DNA of 12,197 nucleotides from Ruminococcus sp. (lineage in GTDB: Bacteria > Bacillota > Clostridia > Oscillospirales > Ruminococcaceae): positions 1 to 12,197 of the forward strand of contig JAILFF010000255.1 in NCBI GenBank assembly GCA_024697705.1, given 5' to 3'. Below are positions 1 through 7,368 of this stretch, piece after piece (positions within the stretch are counted from its first letter, which is position 1; every line of letters begins with the position of its first letter). Made by a program: the position numbers and the translations under genes. The notes beneath the pieces were generated by a model. That model was not told the origin of the DNA. It ran no database searches and saw nothing but the letters and a program-made list of their open reading frames with translations.

Positions 1-109
1 TAAAAGGCACGGTGTCGCCGTTATCGAGCATTTCCACAACGTTCGCGGCGTATTCTCTTTTGGTGTTGAATTCCGCGGCAAGGCGGTCGATGATCTTTTC
101 CTTATCCAT
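1..109 (-). CDS. tex: Tex-family transcription accessory protein, N-terminal fragment
   Basis: Only the first 36 codons lie in the window; the gene runs off the left edge. The visible peptide begins MDKEKIIDRLAAEF and ends EMLDNGDTVPF. This matches the N-terminus of Tex proteins, where an N-terminal helical region is followed by a conserved (N/D)T(I/V)PFIARYRKE segment. Tex is a cytoplasmic S1-domain RNA-binding protein linked to transcription. The ATG at 107-109 is preceded by GGAGG at 115-119 (minus strand, 5-nt gap), which fixes the start. A near-consensus promoter lies just upstream. The catalytic-fold core and the S1 domain are outside the window, so the assignment rests on the N-terminal motif only. 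Confidence 0.8.
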   Translation of the reverse strand, partial: MDKEKIIDRLAAEFNTKREYAANVVEMLDNGDTVPF

Positions 110-142
110 AGTTTCCTCCGGGTGATTTTTTAAAGTAATAAT

Positions 143-171
143 ATTATAGCATATTTTTAATAAAATGTCAA
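143..171 (-). promoter_or_regulatory. Sigma-A-type promoter of tex
   Basis: Read on the minus strand, a perfect TTGACA (166-171) is separated by 17 bp from a perfect TATAAT (143-148). The TATAAT is preceded by TGC, so it also has an extended -10. Transcription would start about 25-30 nt upstream of the tex start codon. This is the strongest promoter by consensus in the window. Confidence 0.9.
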
Positions 172-201
172 ATACTTTGTGCCGTGATGTAACATCGTAA
201 C

Positions 202-236
202 AAAAGCGGGCTGTTATGAGGAAACAGTCCGCTTTT
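202..236 (-). terminator. Rho-independent terminator after the alarmone synthetase gene
   Basis: An inverted repeat pairs 202-215 (AAAAGCGGGCTGTT) with 223-236 (AACAGTCCGCTTTT) around a 7-nt loop. The only imperfection is a G-T opposition, which becomes a C/A mismatch on the minus strand. It begins 10 nt after the stop codon of the minus-strand gene ending at 246, and on that strand the stem closes in a short T run. It probably ends that transcript before the tex promoter. Confidence 0.75.
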
Positions 237-245
237 ATGTACAAA

Positions 246-1007
246 TCAGATATCTTCGTCGTCAAGATCGTCGTCATCGTCGGAAACGTCGTTAAGCACC
301 GTTCGCCGCAGAGCGTCCATGCGCTGGTCGAGAGCCGCGCTTATCTCGGCGCAGTTGTAAAGCTCGGCAGCCATTTCTTCCGAGTATTTGTAATTTTTCT
401 TGTATTTGAGCTGATGCTCCAAAGCCGCCCAGAAGTCCATAGCGATCGTGCGGAGCTGTATCTCCACCTTGACGTACTGCTTTTCGTTCGGCAGAAAGAT
501 CGGCACGATGACGATAAGGTGCAGGCTGCGGTAGCCGTTCGGCTTGGGGTTCTTTATGTAGTCCTTCGCTTCGATAAGCTCGATATCGTCCTGCCTTAGC
601 AGCGCCTCCGCCAGCAGATAAACGTCCTCGATGAACGGGCAGGTGACGCGCACGCCCGCGATGTCGCTGAGGTTCGCTTCAATGGCGCTCAGAGTCATGC
701 GGCAGCCCTTCTTGCGGAGCTTCATGCCGATGCTTTCGGGGCTTTTCAGACGGCACTTGATGCTGTTTATCGGATTGCGGTCAAGTCGGTGAGAAAAAGC
801 CTCGTTAAGTACGTTCAGTTTGGTCTCTATCTCCATCATCGCGCACTTGTAGTAGGTCATAAGGCGGTTGAAGCTGTCCATGAAGCTCTTGGCGCGTTCA
901 TAGTCCTCGTTTGATATTGTTATCAGTGAAAAATCATTCTCCGCGTTATTGTCCTGCTCGGCTTCCTCCGCTTCGAGCAGCTCGTCTGATATCTCTGTTT
1001 TCTGCAA
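246..1007 (-). CDS. Small alarmone synthetase (RelA/SpoT-domain GTP pyrophosphokinase, RelQ/RelP type)
   Basis: The product, 253 aa from TTG 1007, should transfer pyrophosphate from ATP to GTP/GDP to make (p)ppGpp in the cytoplasm. Synthetase motifs are visible in order (numbering from the TTG start): CRLKSPESIGMKL near 85-97 (ATP binding), SDIAGVRVTCPF near 114-125 with the metal-ligand Asp, NPKPNGYRSLH near 153-163, and VEIQLRTIAMDFWAALEHQLKYKK near 181-204. There is no HD hydrolase, TGS or ACT domain, so it is a synthetase-only protein, somewhat longer than the roughly 210-aa RelQ/RelP family because of an acidic N-terminus and a strongly acidic C-terminal tail (DDDDDLDDEDI). I prefer the TTG at 1007 because GGAGAGG sits 6 nt upstream. 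The ATG at 1046 would add 13 residues but overlaps a TATAAT box and has no ribosome binding site. RelQ versus RelP cannot be settled here. Confidence 0.9.
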   Translation of the reverse strand: MQKTEISDELLEAEEAEQDNNAENDFSLITISNEDYERAKSFMDSFNRLMTYYKCAMMEIETKLNVLNEAFSHRLDRNPINSIKCRLKSPESIGMKLRKKGCRMTLSAIEANLSDIAGVRVTCPFIEDVYLLAEALLRQDDIELIEAKDYIKNPKPNGYRSLHLIVIVPIFLPNEKQYVKVEIQLRTIAMDFWAALEHQLKYKKNYKYSEEMAAELYNCAEISAALDQRMDALRRTVLNDVSDDDDDLDDEDI

Positions 1008-1044
1008 AACTATCCTCTCCCGTCCGTACCAAATATATGTTGTC

Positions 1045-1074
1045 ATTATAATGATTATACCGTTCGGCTGTTAT
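1045..1074 (-). promoter_or_regulatory. Probable promoter of the alarmone synthetase gene
   Basis: On the minus strand two TATAAT hexamers occur in tandem, at 1054-1059 and 1045-1050. The nearer one has a possible -35 (ATAACA, 4/6) at an 18-bp spacing. Either would start transcription between the upstream ATG at 1046 and the TTG at 1007, which supports the TTG start. The -35 element is weak. Confidence 0.5.
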
Positions 1075-1117
1075 AATTTATTGAGCAAACTGTGAAAACC
1101 TATTGTAATTATGTTTG

Positions 1118-2125
1118 TTATTCTTTGCCGCCGAAAAACAGTTCGTATTGCCGCCGAACACGCTGCGCGGCTTTTTCTCTGAATTCGGGCGGAGACAGTA
1201 TTTCTATCGTCGGTCCGAATCCCAGCAGCCTTATAAGCAGTTCGGTCTCGTCGGCGCAGCGGCACTCTATGCTTACCGTACATTCACCCGTTATCGTGTC
1301 GCGTACCGTCTTTTTGGGGTAGGACGCAAATTCGAGCATGAACCGCTCGACCGAATTGCGTTCCTCCGTCACGCGCACTTGAATGGTCTCGGTTTTATCG
1401 GGAAAGCTCAGATCCTCATTACCGCTCGGAATAACCATGTCGGAGTTTCTTGCAGGTTCGGCAGAAACTATCCTTCCGATATTGATCGTCACATAAGGGA
1501 ACGCCTTGGCATTTTTTTGATTGCCTATCTGACGGCAATACATTCTGAATTTGTCGTTTTTGTAGGAATACTCGATCTTTAGCGGCAGAACGACCATTGA
1601 GATCAGGTTGCCGTGTCCGCTTAAATATCTGATAAATACGGCTTTCTTTTCCTTGTAGGCTTTTAAGAATATCCTGAAATGCTCTGTGTACTCGGGGTCG
1701 TTCATGTCGTCGCCGTCCGAGAAACGGTCGTAGCAGCGAAAGAAGTCGGGCGAATAAAGCGGCGATACGTCTTCAAGCTCCTTGCCGAGCCGTTCAAGCG
1801 TTTCGTCCGACAAAAAGAGGCGTATTCTTCGGTCGGAGAGTTTCGCCTTTAGCCAGCGACGTTCAAGCGTGGTCAGCAGTTTTTTCGGTACGTTATCAAT
1901 AACGCTTTCAAGCGAGCCGTCCTCGCAGCGCTTTAAGAAACCCCAGCCTGTCTGCTTCCGAGAATTCTTGACGGGAAACAGCTTCGGACTTATGCCCACT
2001 CTTGTTTCGTCGGTGCCGTATTTTTCGATCAGCCGATACACTTCCTTGTCCGTCAGACGCTTTTTCCCGATCGCTTCTCCGACGATCCTGTAATAGCTCC
2101 CGTATATCTCGTTAAAAAGCTTCAT
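1118..2125 (-). CDS. WYL-domain protein, second gene of a WYL pair
   Basis: This 335-aa protein has a WYL domain at about residues 150-225 (FLKAYKEKKAVFIRYLSG, then LPLKIEYSYKNDKFRMYCRQ and INIGRIVSAEP) and a C-terminal WCX extension at about 245-335 (LLIRLLGFGPTIEILSP followed by FREKAAQRVRRQYELF). WYL proteins are ligand-sensing transcription regulators. The first 145 residues contain no winged helix that I can recognise, so DNA binding by this subunit alone is uncertain. Its ATG overlaps the TGA of the upstream WYL gene (ATGA), so the two are co-transcribed and probably translationally coupled, and may work as a heteromer in the way paired WYL regulators such as PafBC do. GGAGG lies 9 nt before the start. 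The ligand and target are unknown. Confidence 0.8.
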   Translation of the reverse strand: MKLFNEIYGSYYRIVGEAIGKKRLTDKEVYRLIEKYGTDETRVGISPKLFPVKNSRKQTGWGFLKRCEDGSLESVIDNVPKKLLTTLERRWLKAKLSDRRIRLFLSDETLERLGKELEDVSPLYSPDFFRCYDRFSDGDDMNDPEYTEHFRIFLKAYKEKKAVFIRYLSGHGNLISMVVLPLKIEYSYKNDKFRMYCRQIGNQKNAKAFPYVTINIGRIVSAEPARNSDMVIPSGNEDLSFPDKTETIQVRVTEERNSVERFMLEFASYPKKTVRDTITGECTVSIECRCADETELLIRLLGFGPTIEILSPPEFREKAAQRVRRQYELFFGGKE

Positions 2126-3411
2126 TCCGCGTTGCCTCCGTACATTTCGTACATTCTTCTGATATCATCACAGAGCTTGTCTGCGGCGCCCTGATTCCCT
2201 CCCTCAAAGCTGATGATCCTGCCTGTAAAGGTCTTCAGCCAGCCCAAAAGCTCGTAGGAGTTCAAAATATCGAAAGTCAGGGTATATTCGTTTTCTGCCG
2301 TGCGTTCAACGGTGCCGCAGCGCTTTTCGCGCATTATCCGTTCGATTATATAGCTTTCGGTTTTCTCATCGGCAAATATTTTGATCCTGACAGGCCGGGC
2401 GGTCGTTGTTTCCTGCAAACCGAAATTCACGCCGAATACTTTTTCAAGCGACTTACGCGCCGCAGCAGCGAGCTCGTCGTAACTGTCTGCTACGTCTTTT
2501 TCGAGCTTGACCTTCTTCATCTGATCGAGACGCGAGGTCGTGAAACGCTTTAGCTTTTCATCGTACCAAAGAAGATACCTGCGTCCTGTCTGTGCCGAAA
2601 CAAGTATCATAAACGGTATGGCGGTATGCTTCATTGTTTTTGGTTCGCCGCAGGAGGTCTTCCTGTTGCCAGTGCTCTCAAAGGTCACGGCGCTTTTCTT
2701 TTCGACAGCTTCGGCGATGTAGGCAAGCACCTCGTCTTCAAGGGTATGGATAATATAACTGTGCTTCATGTAAAAAAGATCGTTTTTAAGACTTGCGTCT
2801 TTAAGAAGAAAATTACCGACCACGCCGAATTCCTGCGTTTCGGAGAAGAATTTCACCGCGTCGTCAAGACCCTCGAAGCGTTCAAACAGACCGTCAACCG
2901 TGTGCGGAGTCAGCTTGTAATACACTTTTTTGTTACGCTTTTCGGATATGAGAAGCCCTTCGCCCACATATTCGTTAAGCTTTATGCGTACAGTGGATTC
3001 CTCGATAAAATTGCAGCCCCAAAGAGAAGCGCTGTACTTTAAGCTGATACGTTCGGTGATCTCTTTCGTGTCAAGGCTTTCCCCTCCCGAAAGGATATCG
3101 AGTATCGCAAAATGCAGCTTGATGTCGTTATCGGTAAAGCTTTTGGCGTAGTAGATGCCGTAAAACGGATTTTCAAGGATATCGCCGCTGTCAACAGGCA
3201 CGCAGACTATCTTTTTGAAAGAAGAATCGGGAGCCTTAACGGAAGTGATATGGTCTTTCAGCAGAAGCTCGGCACGGCGTTTTTCGTCCTCGTAGGTACG
3301 CTTGGATTTCTGTGAAAAATCCTCGTCCGTCTTAAAGCCGTAGACAAAAAAATCCCTGAAATAAGTACGGGTTTTTTCAAGGCTGCCGATAAGTTCTTTG
3401 AATACTGCCAT
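2122..3411 (-). CDS. WYL-domain transcriptional regulator with winged-helix-like region, first gene of a WYL pair
   Basis: This 429-aa protein starts MAVFKELIGSLEKTRTYFRD. A winged-helix-like stretch runs from about 98 to 170 (KLHFAILDILSGGESLDTKEI, a recognition-helix candidate around EESTVRIKLNEYVGEGLL, then a KVYYKLTPH wing). A WYL domain follows at about 220-305 (AIPFMILVSAQTGRRYLLW, then FTTSRLDQMKKVKL), and a WCX-like C-terminus at about 340-425. Residues 1-97 are not recognised. I chose the ATG at 3409-3411 because GGAGGGAG precedes it and a clear promoter lies at 3445-3473; an upstream in-frame start at 3510 would lie beyond that promoter. It forms a two-gene operon with the WYL gene ending at 1118. 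It is likely a ligand-responsive regulator, perhaps of its own promoter. Confidence 0.8.
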   Translation of the reverse strand: MAVFKELIGSLEKTRTYFRDFFVYGFKTDEDFSQKSKRTYEDEKRRAELLLKDHITSVKAPDSSFKKIVCVPVDSGDILENPFYGIYYAKSFTDNDIKLHFAILDILSGGESLDTKEITERISLKYSASLWGCNFIEESTVRIKLNEYVGEGLLISEKRNKKVYYKLTPHTVDGLFERFEGLDDAVKFFSETQEFGVVGNFLLKDASLKNDLFYMKHSYIIHTLEDEVLAYIAEAVEKKSAVTFESTGNRKTSCGEPKTMKHTAIPFMILVSAQTGRRYLLWYDEKLKRFTTSRLDQMKKVKLEKDVADSYDELAAAARKSLEKVFGVNFGLQETTTARPVRIKIFADEKTESYIIERIMREKRCGTVERTAENEYTLTFDILNSYELLGWLKTFTGRIISFEGGNQGAADKLCDDIRRMYEMYGGNAE

Positions 3412-3444
3412 ACAAGTTCTCCCTCCACGAATGATTTCGACCTT

Positions 3445-3473
3445 ATTATAACATATTTCGGCAAAATTTACAA
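3445..3473 (-). promoter_or_regulatory. Promoter of the WYL-pair operon
   Basis: On the minus strand TTGTAA (3468-3473) is followed after exactly 17 bp by a perfect TATAAT (3445-3450). The leader to the ATG at 3411 is about 28 nt and contains the ribosome binding site. No other promoter-like signal is seen before the second WYL gene. Confidence 0.8.
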
Positions 3474-3489
3474 TACTTTTTACCGAAAT
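3455..3489. promoter_or_regulatory. Inverted repeat ATTTCGG/CCGAAAT flanking the -35 box, possible operator
   Basis: ATTTCGG at 3455-3461 and CCGAAAT at 3483-3489 form a perfect 7-bp inverted repeat whose arms bracket the -35 element of the WYL operon promoter. A third copy, ATTTCGG, lies at 3533-3539 just before tspO. The position suits autoregulation by the WYL proteins, but the sequence is short and AT-rich and may be chance. Confidence 0.3.
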
Positions 3490-3552
3490 AATTATTTTTG
3501 AATGATTCATAAAGGAAGCTGCGAAAGCATATATTTCGGTGAGGTGATCTAA

Positions 3553-4020
3553 ATGAGAAAAAACAGACTGTCCGATCTGCTGCTGTATGTTGTCGGCGCG
3601 GAGCTGGTCGGGGTATTGTCGGCGGTGGTATCGGGCGGCAGATTCGGTGAGTTTTACGGCAAGCTCGTCAAGCCGCCGTTCTCTCCGCCGGGGTGGATTT
3701 TCCCGATCGTTTGGGCTGTTCTTTATGCGCTGATGGGGCTCTCTGCGTATAAGATCGGTGTCTGCGGCGATCCGCGAAACGAACTCCGTGTGTATTACGC
3801 GCAGCTTGCCGTGAATTTTCTGTGGAGCCCCGTGTTTTTCGGTCTGCGGAAGCTATGGTGGGCGGCGGCAGTTCTTACGGTATTGATCGTGCTTGTTCTG
3901 ATAATGACCGTCCTTTTCGGGAAAATACGCCGTTCGGCAGCGCTCTTGAATATTCCTTATCTGCTGTGGCTGATCTACGCGGCGTACCTTAATTTCGGGA
4001 CGGCTGTACTGAATCCGTGA
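3553..4020 (+). CDS. tspO: TspO/MBR family membrane protein
   Basis: This 155-aa integral membrane protein has the five-helix layout and size usual for TspO, the bacterial homologue of the mitochondrial translocator protein, which binds porphyrins and is linked to tetrapyrrole and stress control. Family hallmarks are visible: KPPFSPPGWIFPIVWAVLY at about 40-58, AQLAVNFLWSPVFFG at 83-97, and the C-terminal PYLLWLIYAAYLNFGTAVLN at 135-154. GAGGTGATC lies just upstream of the ATG. It is transcribed divergently from the WYL operon across a 141-bp gap, in which I found no convincing plus-strand promoter. Its stop lies 92 bp before the GH43 gene, which has its own promoter, so the two need not be linked in function. 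Confidence 0.93.
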   Translation: MRKNRLSDLLLYVVGAELVGVLSAVVSGGRFGEFYGKLVKPPFSPPGWIFPIVWAVLYALMGLSAYKIGVCGDPRNELRVYYAQLAVNFLWSPVFFGLRKLWWAAAVLTVLIVLVLIMTVLFGKIRRSAALLNIPYLLWLIYAAYLNFGTAVLNP

Positions 4021-4049
4021 TCTCATAGATGAAAAACGCCTTGCGGCAC

Positions 4050-4078
4050 TTGATTTTTTTATGCAAATGTGCTATGAT
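4050..4078 (+). promoter_or_regulatory. Promoter of the GH43 gene
   Basis: TTGATT (4050-4055), a 17-bp spacer and TATGAT (4073-4078) lie upstream of the strong ribosome binding site AAGGAGG (4097-4103). Unlike the two AraC-linked promoters further right, it shows no CGCAAT-type direct repeats upstream, so it may be controlled differently. Confidence 0.65.
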
Positions 4079-4112
4079 ATTAGTGTGACCGCAAAAAAGG
4101 AGGTAAAAACCT

Positions 4113-5603
4113 ATGGAATACGGAATTAACCCTATCACGGCGATGGATTTCCCCGACCCCGACGTTATCCGCGTAGATGACACCTATTATATGATAAGCA
4201 CGACAATGCACTTTTTTCCGGGCGGGCAGATACTGCGCTCCTACGACCTGATAAACTGGGAGGTCTGCGCGTATCTTTACGATTCGCTGGAGCATACCGC
4301 GGGCGAGCGGCTCGAAGGCGAAGAGAACGTCTACGGTCACGGAATGTGGGCGGCAAGCCTGCGGTATCACGACGGCAAGTTTTACGCCGTTTTCATCGCG
4401 CACGAGTGGGACAAGACTTTTCTGTTCACTGCCGATCGAATTGACGGCGTGTGGGAAAAGCACTATATCGAGGGCATTTATCACGACCCCTCGCTGCTTT
4501 TCGACGACGACGGGCGGGTGTACATCGTCTACGGCAACAGGAATATCCGCCTGACCGAGCTTAACAGCGAACTTTCCGCTCCGAAGCCCGGCGGGCTTGA
4601 CCGAATCATCGTCCGCGACGCACCCGGTGGGCATCTCGGCTACGAGGGGGCGCATATCTACAAGATCAACGGAAAATATGTGCTGTTCCTTATCCATTCC
4701 AAACAATGGAAATGGTACCGCACTCAGGCTTGCTTTGTCACGGACGACCTCGAAGGCGTATGGGCAGGCGGCGATGTTATGGAAGCCGATCTGGACGGTC
4801 TCGGCAGCGGACCCGCGCAGGGCGGAGTGGTCGATACTCCCGACGGGAAGTGGTACTCCATTGTTTTCCAGGACAGGGGAGCCGTCGGCAGAACGCCCGT
4901 GCTTGTTCCGATAACATGGAACGAGCAGGGCTATCCGAAATTTGGCGAGGTAACAAAGGAAATTTGCTGCGAAAGCACCCGCCCCGGCACTTCGGTAGAG
5001 CCGCTTTACGCAAGCGACGATTTCAGCGGCAGCGAGTTTAAAAAGGTGTGGCAGTTCAACCACGAGCCGCGCCACGGCTGCTACAAGCTCGGCGGCGGTT
5101 GCTACGAGATCACGACGGACAAGCTTAGTCCCACGGTCGAATATGCGAGAAATACGCTCACTCAGCGGACGATGCTTCCCGGTTGCGCGGCGGAGGTGAC
5201 AGTCGGCGCCGATGGTCTGAACGACGGCGACACGGCGGGGCTTTGCCTGCTTATCGGAACTTACGGGCTTATCGGGATCACGCGGGAAAACGGAAAGTAT
5301 TTTCTGGTGATGAGATCATGTGATACGGGCAAGGGCGGCGAGACCGAACGCGCAAGGCTGCCGTTTGAGCAGACGCAAGTTCGATTCCGTGCGGAGGTGA
5401 AGTTCTCGGGCGCGGACGGCACGGTAGATTTCTTCTACAAGAGCGGCGAAAAATGGGAAAAGCTCGGCTTGACGCACAAGATGTACTTCACGCTCGATCA
5501 TTTCGTCGGCTGCCGTTTCGGGCTGTTCATGTACTCGACTAAGAATATCGGCGGAACTGCGAAATTCGCCGGGTTTGAATATCTTCCCGATAATAACGAA
5601 TAA
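4113..5603 (+). CDS. Glycoside hydrolase family 43 enzyme with C-terminal beta-sandwich (beta-xylosidase/arabinofuranosidase type)
   Basis: This 496-aa enzyme is predicted to remove xylose or arabinose units from oligosaccharides. The N-terminal five-bladed beta-propeller spans about residues 5-285. GH43 catalytic positions are recognisable: Asp15 in DFPDPDVIR (general base), Asp125 in YHDPSLLFDDDG (pKa modulator) and Glu178 in GYEGAHIYK (general acid). The conserved GPAQGGVVDTPDGKWY segment is at 233-248. Residues from about 300 to 490 form a concanavalin-like GH43 C-terminal domain (starting near SDDFSG and ending near NIGGTAKFAGFEY). There is no signal peptide, so it acts in the cytoplasm on imported sugars. 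AAGGAGG is 9 nt upstream of the ATG. It converges with the sugar-binding protein gene. Subfamily and exact substrate cannot be set from the sequence by eye. Confidence 0.93.
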   Translation: MEYGINPITAMDFPDPDVIRVDDTYYMISTTMHFFPGGQILRSYDLINWEVCAYLYDSLEHTAGERLEGEENVYGHGMWAASLRYHDGKFYAVFIAHEWDKTFLFTADRIDGVWEKHYIEGIYHDPSLLFDDDGRVYIVYGNRNIRLTELNSELSAPKPGGLDRIIVRDAPGGHLGYEGAHIYKINGKYVLFLIHSKQWKWYRTQACFVTDDLEGVWAGGDVMEADLDGLGSGPAQGGVVDTPDGKWYSIVFQDRGAVGRTPVLVPITWNEQGYPKFGEVTKEICCESTRPGTSVEPLYASDDFSGSEFKKVWQFNHEPRHGCYKLGGGCYEITTDKLSPTVEYARNTLTQRTMLPGCAAEVTVGADGLNDGDTAGLCLLIGTYGLIGITRENGKYFLVMRSCDTGKGGETERARLPFEQTQVRFRAEVKFSGADGTVDFFYKSGEKWEKLGLTHKMYFTLDHFVGCRFGLFMYSTKNIGGTAKFAGFEYLPDNNE

Positions 5604-5610
5604 CAAAAAA

Positions 5611-5640
5611 TCCCCGTCCGAAATATTTATCTGGTGGGGA
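5611..5640. terminator. Probable bidirectional terminator between convergent genes
   Basis: TCCCCGTC (5611-5618) can pair with GGTGGGGA (5633-5640), including two G-T pairs on the plus strand. The plus side is followed by ATAATTTTTA. The minus side is followed directly by six T residues (plus-strand A at 5605-5610). It starts 7 nt after the GH43 stop, and it lies about 160 nt past the stop of the convergent binding-protein gene. A second small hairpin (CCCTGT 5675-5680 with ACAGGG 5691-5696) lies between them. The rest of 5641-5797 shows no gene that I can support. Confidence 0.55.
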
Positions 5641-5797
5641 ATAATTTTTATAAATACCTCAGAAAATGCCTATCCCCTGTCACTTTCGCAACAGGGAACA
5701 GACATTCGGCACAATATATATAAATTATGGAGGAAATCTAATTGAAACCCTCTTATGTATTGAGCCTGATTATGTCAGCCAATACGATTGGAAATTA

Positions 5798-7303
5798 TCA
5801 TTCAGCAGTAGCAGCGTCAACGCTGTCGTTGATCTCCTTAAGGATAAAGTCAACGGCATCGGCATTAGCCTCAACAGTCTGAGTCCAGGAGGTCTGACCG
5901 TCGGAAACGCCTTCGTCGTTAGCCCAGGTGTTGGTGGTAGCGCCTGCTACGGTGTTCATGATGTTGGTGAGTTCGTCGCTTACGGAGCTGTTGAAGGTGA
6001 ATACTGCGGATTCGCTGTTGGCAAGACGCTTGGTCTCGTCGAGCATCTTCAGCATATCATCGTTCCAGTGATAGTCGTCCTTAAGCTGATCCCTCGAGAT
6101 CTGAGCCGCTTCCTTCTTGGCGAGCATACGGCACTCCATGAATGCTGCGAAGCCCTTCGGGTTGGGAGCGTTCTTGCAGAGGAAGTAACCGTCTACACGG
6201 GTAGACATATAGTAGGTGTCGCCGTCGTCAAGTCTCGGCATCGGAACGAACATAACCTCGCCCGCTTCTACGTCGCCGAATGTACCCTTGATTCCCTCGG
6301 GCTCGGACTGGAAGCCCCACAGACCTACGGGAACGAACAGAGTTTCGTGAGTAGCAAGACCCGCACCGGTGGTAGCGTTGTCTCTGGGCTGGTTGCCGTG
6401 CTTACCTCTGTCGAATACTACGTTGTTCTTCTGGAGATCATAGATGAGATCCTGCATCTTGGTAACAGCGGGATCCCTCATGTTGTTAACGAGCTTGCCG
6501 TCCTTAATACCGATTATCGGCACGCCGCAGATGTTGTTCATAGCGGTAGTATACCACCAGCCGTCAAGACCTGCGATATCGTTCTCGGTGTCGGAGAAGT
6601 CAATGCACATCTCCTTGAACTTCGACCAAGTCCACTCGTCGTTCCAGTACAGCTCGGCGGGATCGTCGTAGCCCTTTTCCTCGATGGTCTTGGTGTTATA
6701 TACGCAAACGATATCCGGTTCGCCGCCGATAGCAGCTACATAGTGCTTGCCGTTGAATACGAAGTTATCTGCAACTACCTTAGCTTCCTTCCAAAGGTCG
6801 GAATTGTAGTCGATGTAATCGTCGATCGGATCGAACATACCCTTGATAGCGCCTCTCGGGAAGCCGTCCATATCCATTGCGGAGAAGAAGTCGGGAGAAT
6901 CCTTAGCCATTACGAGAGCGGCAAGGTCGTCATATCTCTTATCCCAAGTGGTCTGTACCCAAGTGAAGGTACCGTTGTACTTTTCTCTCCAAAGCTTGAT
7001 CTCGGGAGATACGGTGGAGTTATCGCCGGGGTTGATATCCCAGTGAGAGAAGAACTTAAGATCGGTATTTTCAAGCTTATCCTCGGAAAGCTCCTTGGCT
7101 ATCTCCTGAACCTGCTCAACGTGCTCTTCCTTCATGGTGATCTCGTTCTTGGATTCGGTAGCTGCGGTAGTGGTGGTCTCTTCCTTCTTGGACTCGGTAT
7201 TGCCGCCGGCAGAACTGTTGCCGCTGTCATTGCCGCCGCAGGCAGTCATGCCGAAGCAGAGAGCGAGTGCGCAGAAACCTGCCGCAAATCTTTTTATTTT
7301 CAT
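5798..7303 (-). CDS. Sugar ABC transporter substrate-binding lipoprotein
   Basis: This 501-aa extracellular solute-binding protein would be anchored on the outer face of the membrane and deliver oligosaccharides to an ABC permease. The N-terminus has a Lys/Arg start, a hydrophobic core and a lipobox-like GMTACGGN with Cys22 as the lipidation site (Met at -3 is slightly off the Leu consensus). A Ser/Gly/Thr/Glu-rich linker covers about 23-75, typical of cell-wall-spanning lipoproteins. The mature domain shows family-1-like features such as LWREKYNGTFTWVQTTWDKR, MAKDSPDFFSAMD, NGKHYVAAIGGEPDIVCVYN and the hinge-region MSTRVDGYFLCKNAPNPKGF. AGGAAGGTG precedes the ATG. The gene avoids TTA, CTA and TCA codons, consistent with high expression. 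No permease or ATPase gene adjoins it. An araC gene and AraC-type repeats lie directly upstream, which suggests substrate-controlled expression. Confidence 0.93.
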   Translation of the reverse strand: MKIKRFAAGFCALALCFGMTACGGNDSGNSSAGGNTESKKEETTTTAATESKNEITMKEEHVEQVQEIAKELSEDKLENTDLKFFSHWDINPGDNSTVSPEIKLWREKYNGTFTWVQTTWDKRYDDLAALVMAKDSPDFFSAMDMDGFPRGAIKGMFDPIDDYIDYNSDLWKEAKVVADNFVFNGKHYVAAIGGEPDIVCVYNTKTIEEKGYDDPAELYWNDEWTWSKFKEMCIDFSDTENDIAGLDGWWYTTAMNNICGVPIIGIKDGKLVNNMRDPAVTKMQDLIYDLQKNNVVFDRGKHGNQPRDNATTGAGLATHETLFVPVGLWGFQSEPEGIKGTFGDVEAGEVMFVPMPRLDDGDTYYMSTRVDGYFLCKNAPNPKGFAAFMECRMLAKKEAAQISRDQLKDDYHWNDDMLKMLDETKRLANSESAVFTFNSSVSDELTNIMNTVAGATTNTWANDEGVSDGQTSWTQTVEANADAVDFILKEINDSVDAATAE

Positions 7304-7368
7304 AATAAAACACCTTCCTGTAAAAAAGAATTTTGATATTGTGTCCGAAAAAATAGTACCTCTTAACT

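Noticed and set aside
4021..4112. Search for AraC-type repeats in front of the GH43 gene
   Set aside because: Only a lone GCAAATG occurs inside the promoter spacer and no 21-bp-phased pair was found, so membership of GH43 in the regulon is not supported by sequence.
4080..5075. Long minus-strand open frame opposite the GH43 gene, and a similar one at 8560-9549 opposite the mutarotase-like gene
   Set aside because: Both are codon-aligned shadows of strongly supported genes, with no ribosome binding site or recognisable protein features.
5730..5884. Plus-strand GGAGGA followed by a TTG-initiated frame (starts MKPSYVLSLIMSANTIGN)
   Set aside because: It is about 46 codons, mostly antisense to the end of the binding-protein gene, and has no recognisable family. 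The ribosome binding site resemblance alone is not enough.
5666..7336. A 556-codon open frame on the plus strand covering the whole binding-protein gene
   Set aside because: It shares codon boundaries with the real minus-strand gene and stays open because that gene avoids TTA, CTA and TCA codons. The lipoprotein signal, ribosome binding site and family motifs are all on the minus strand.
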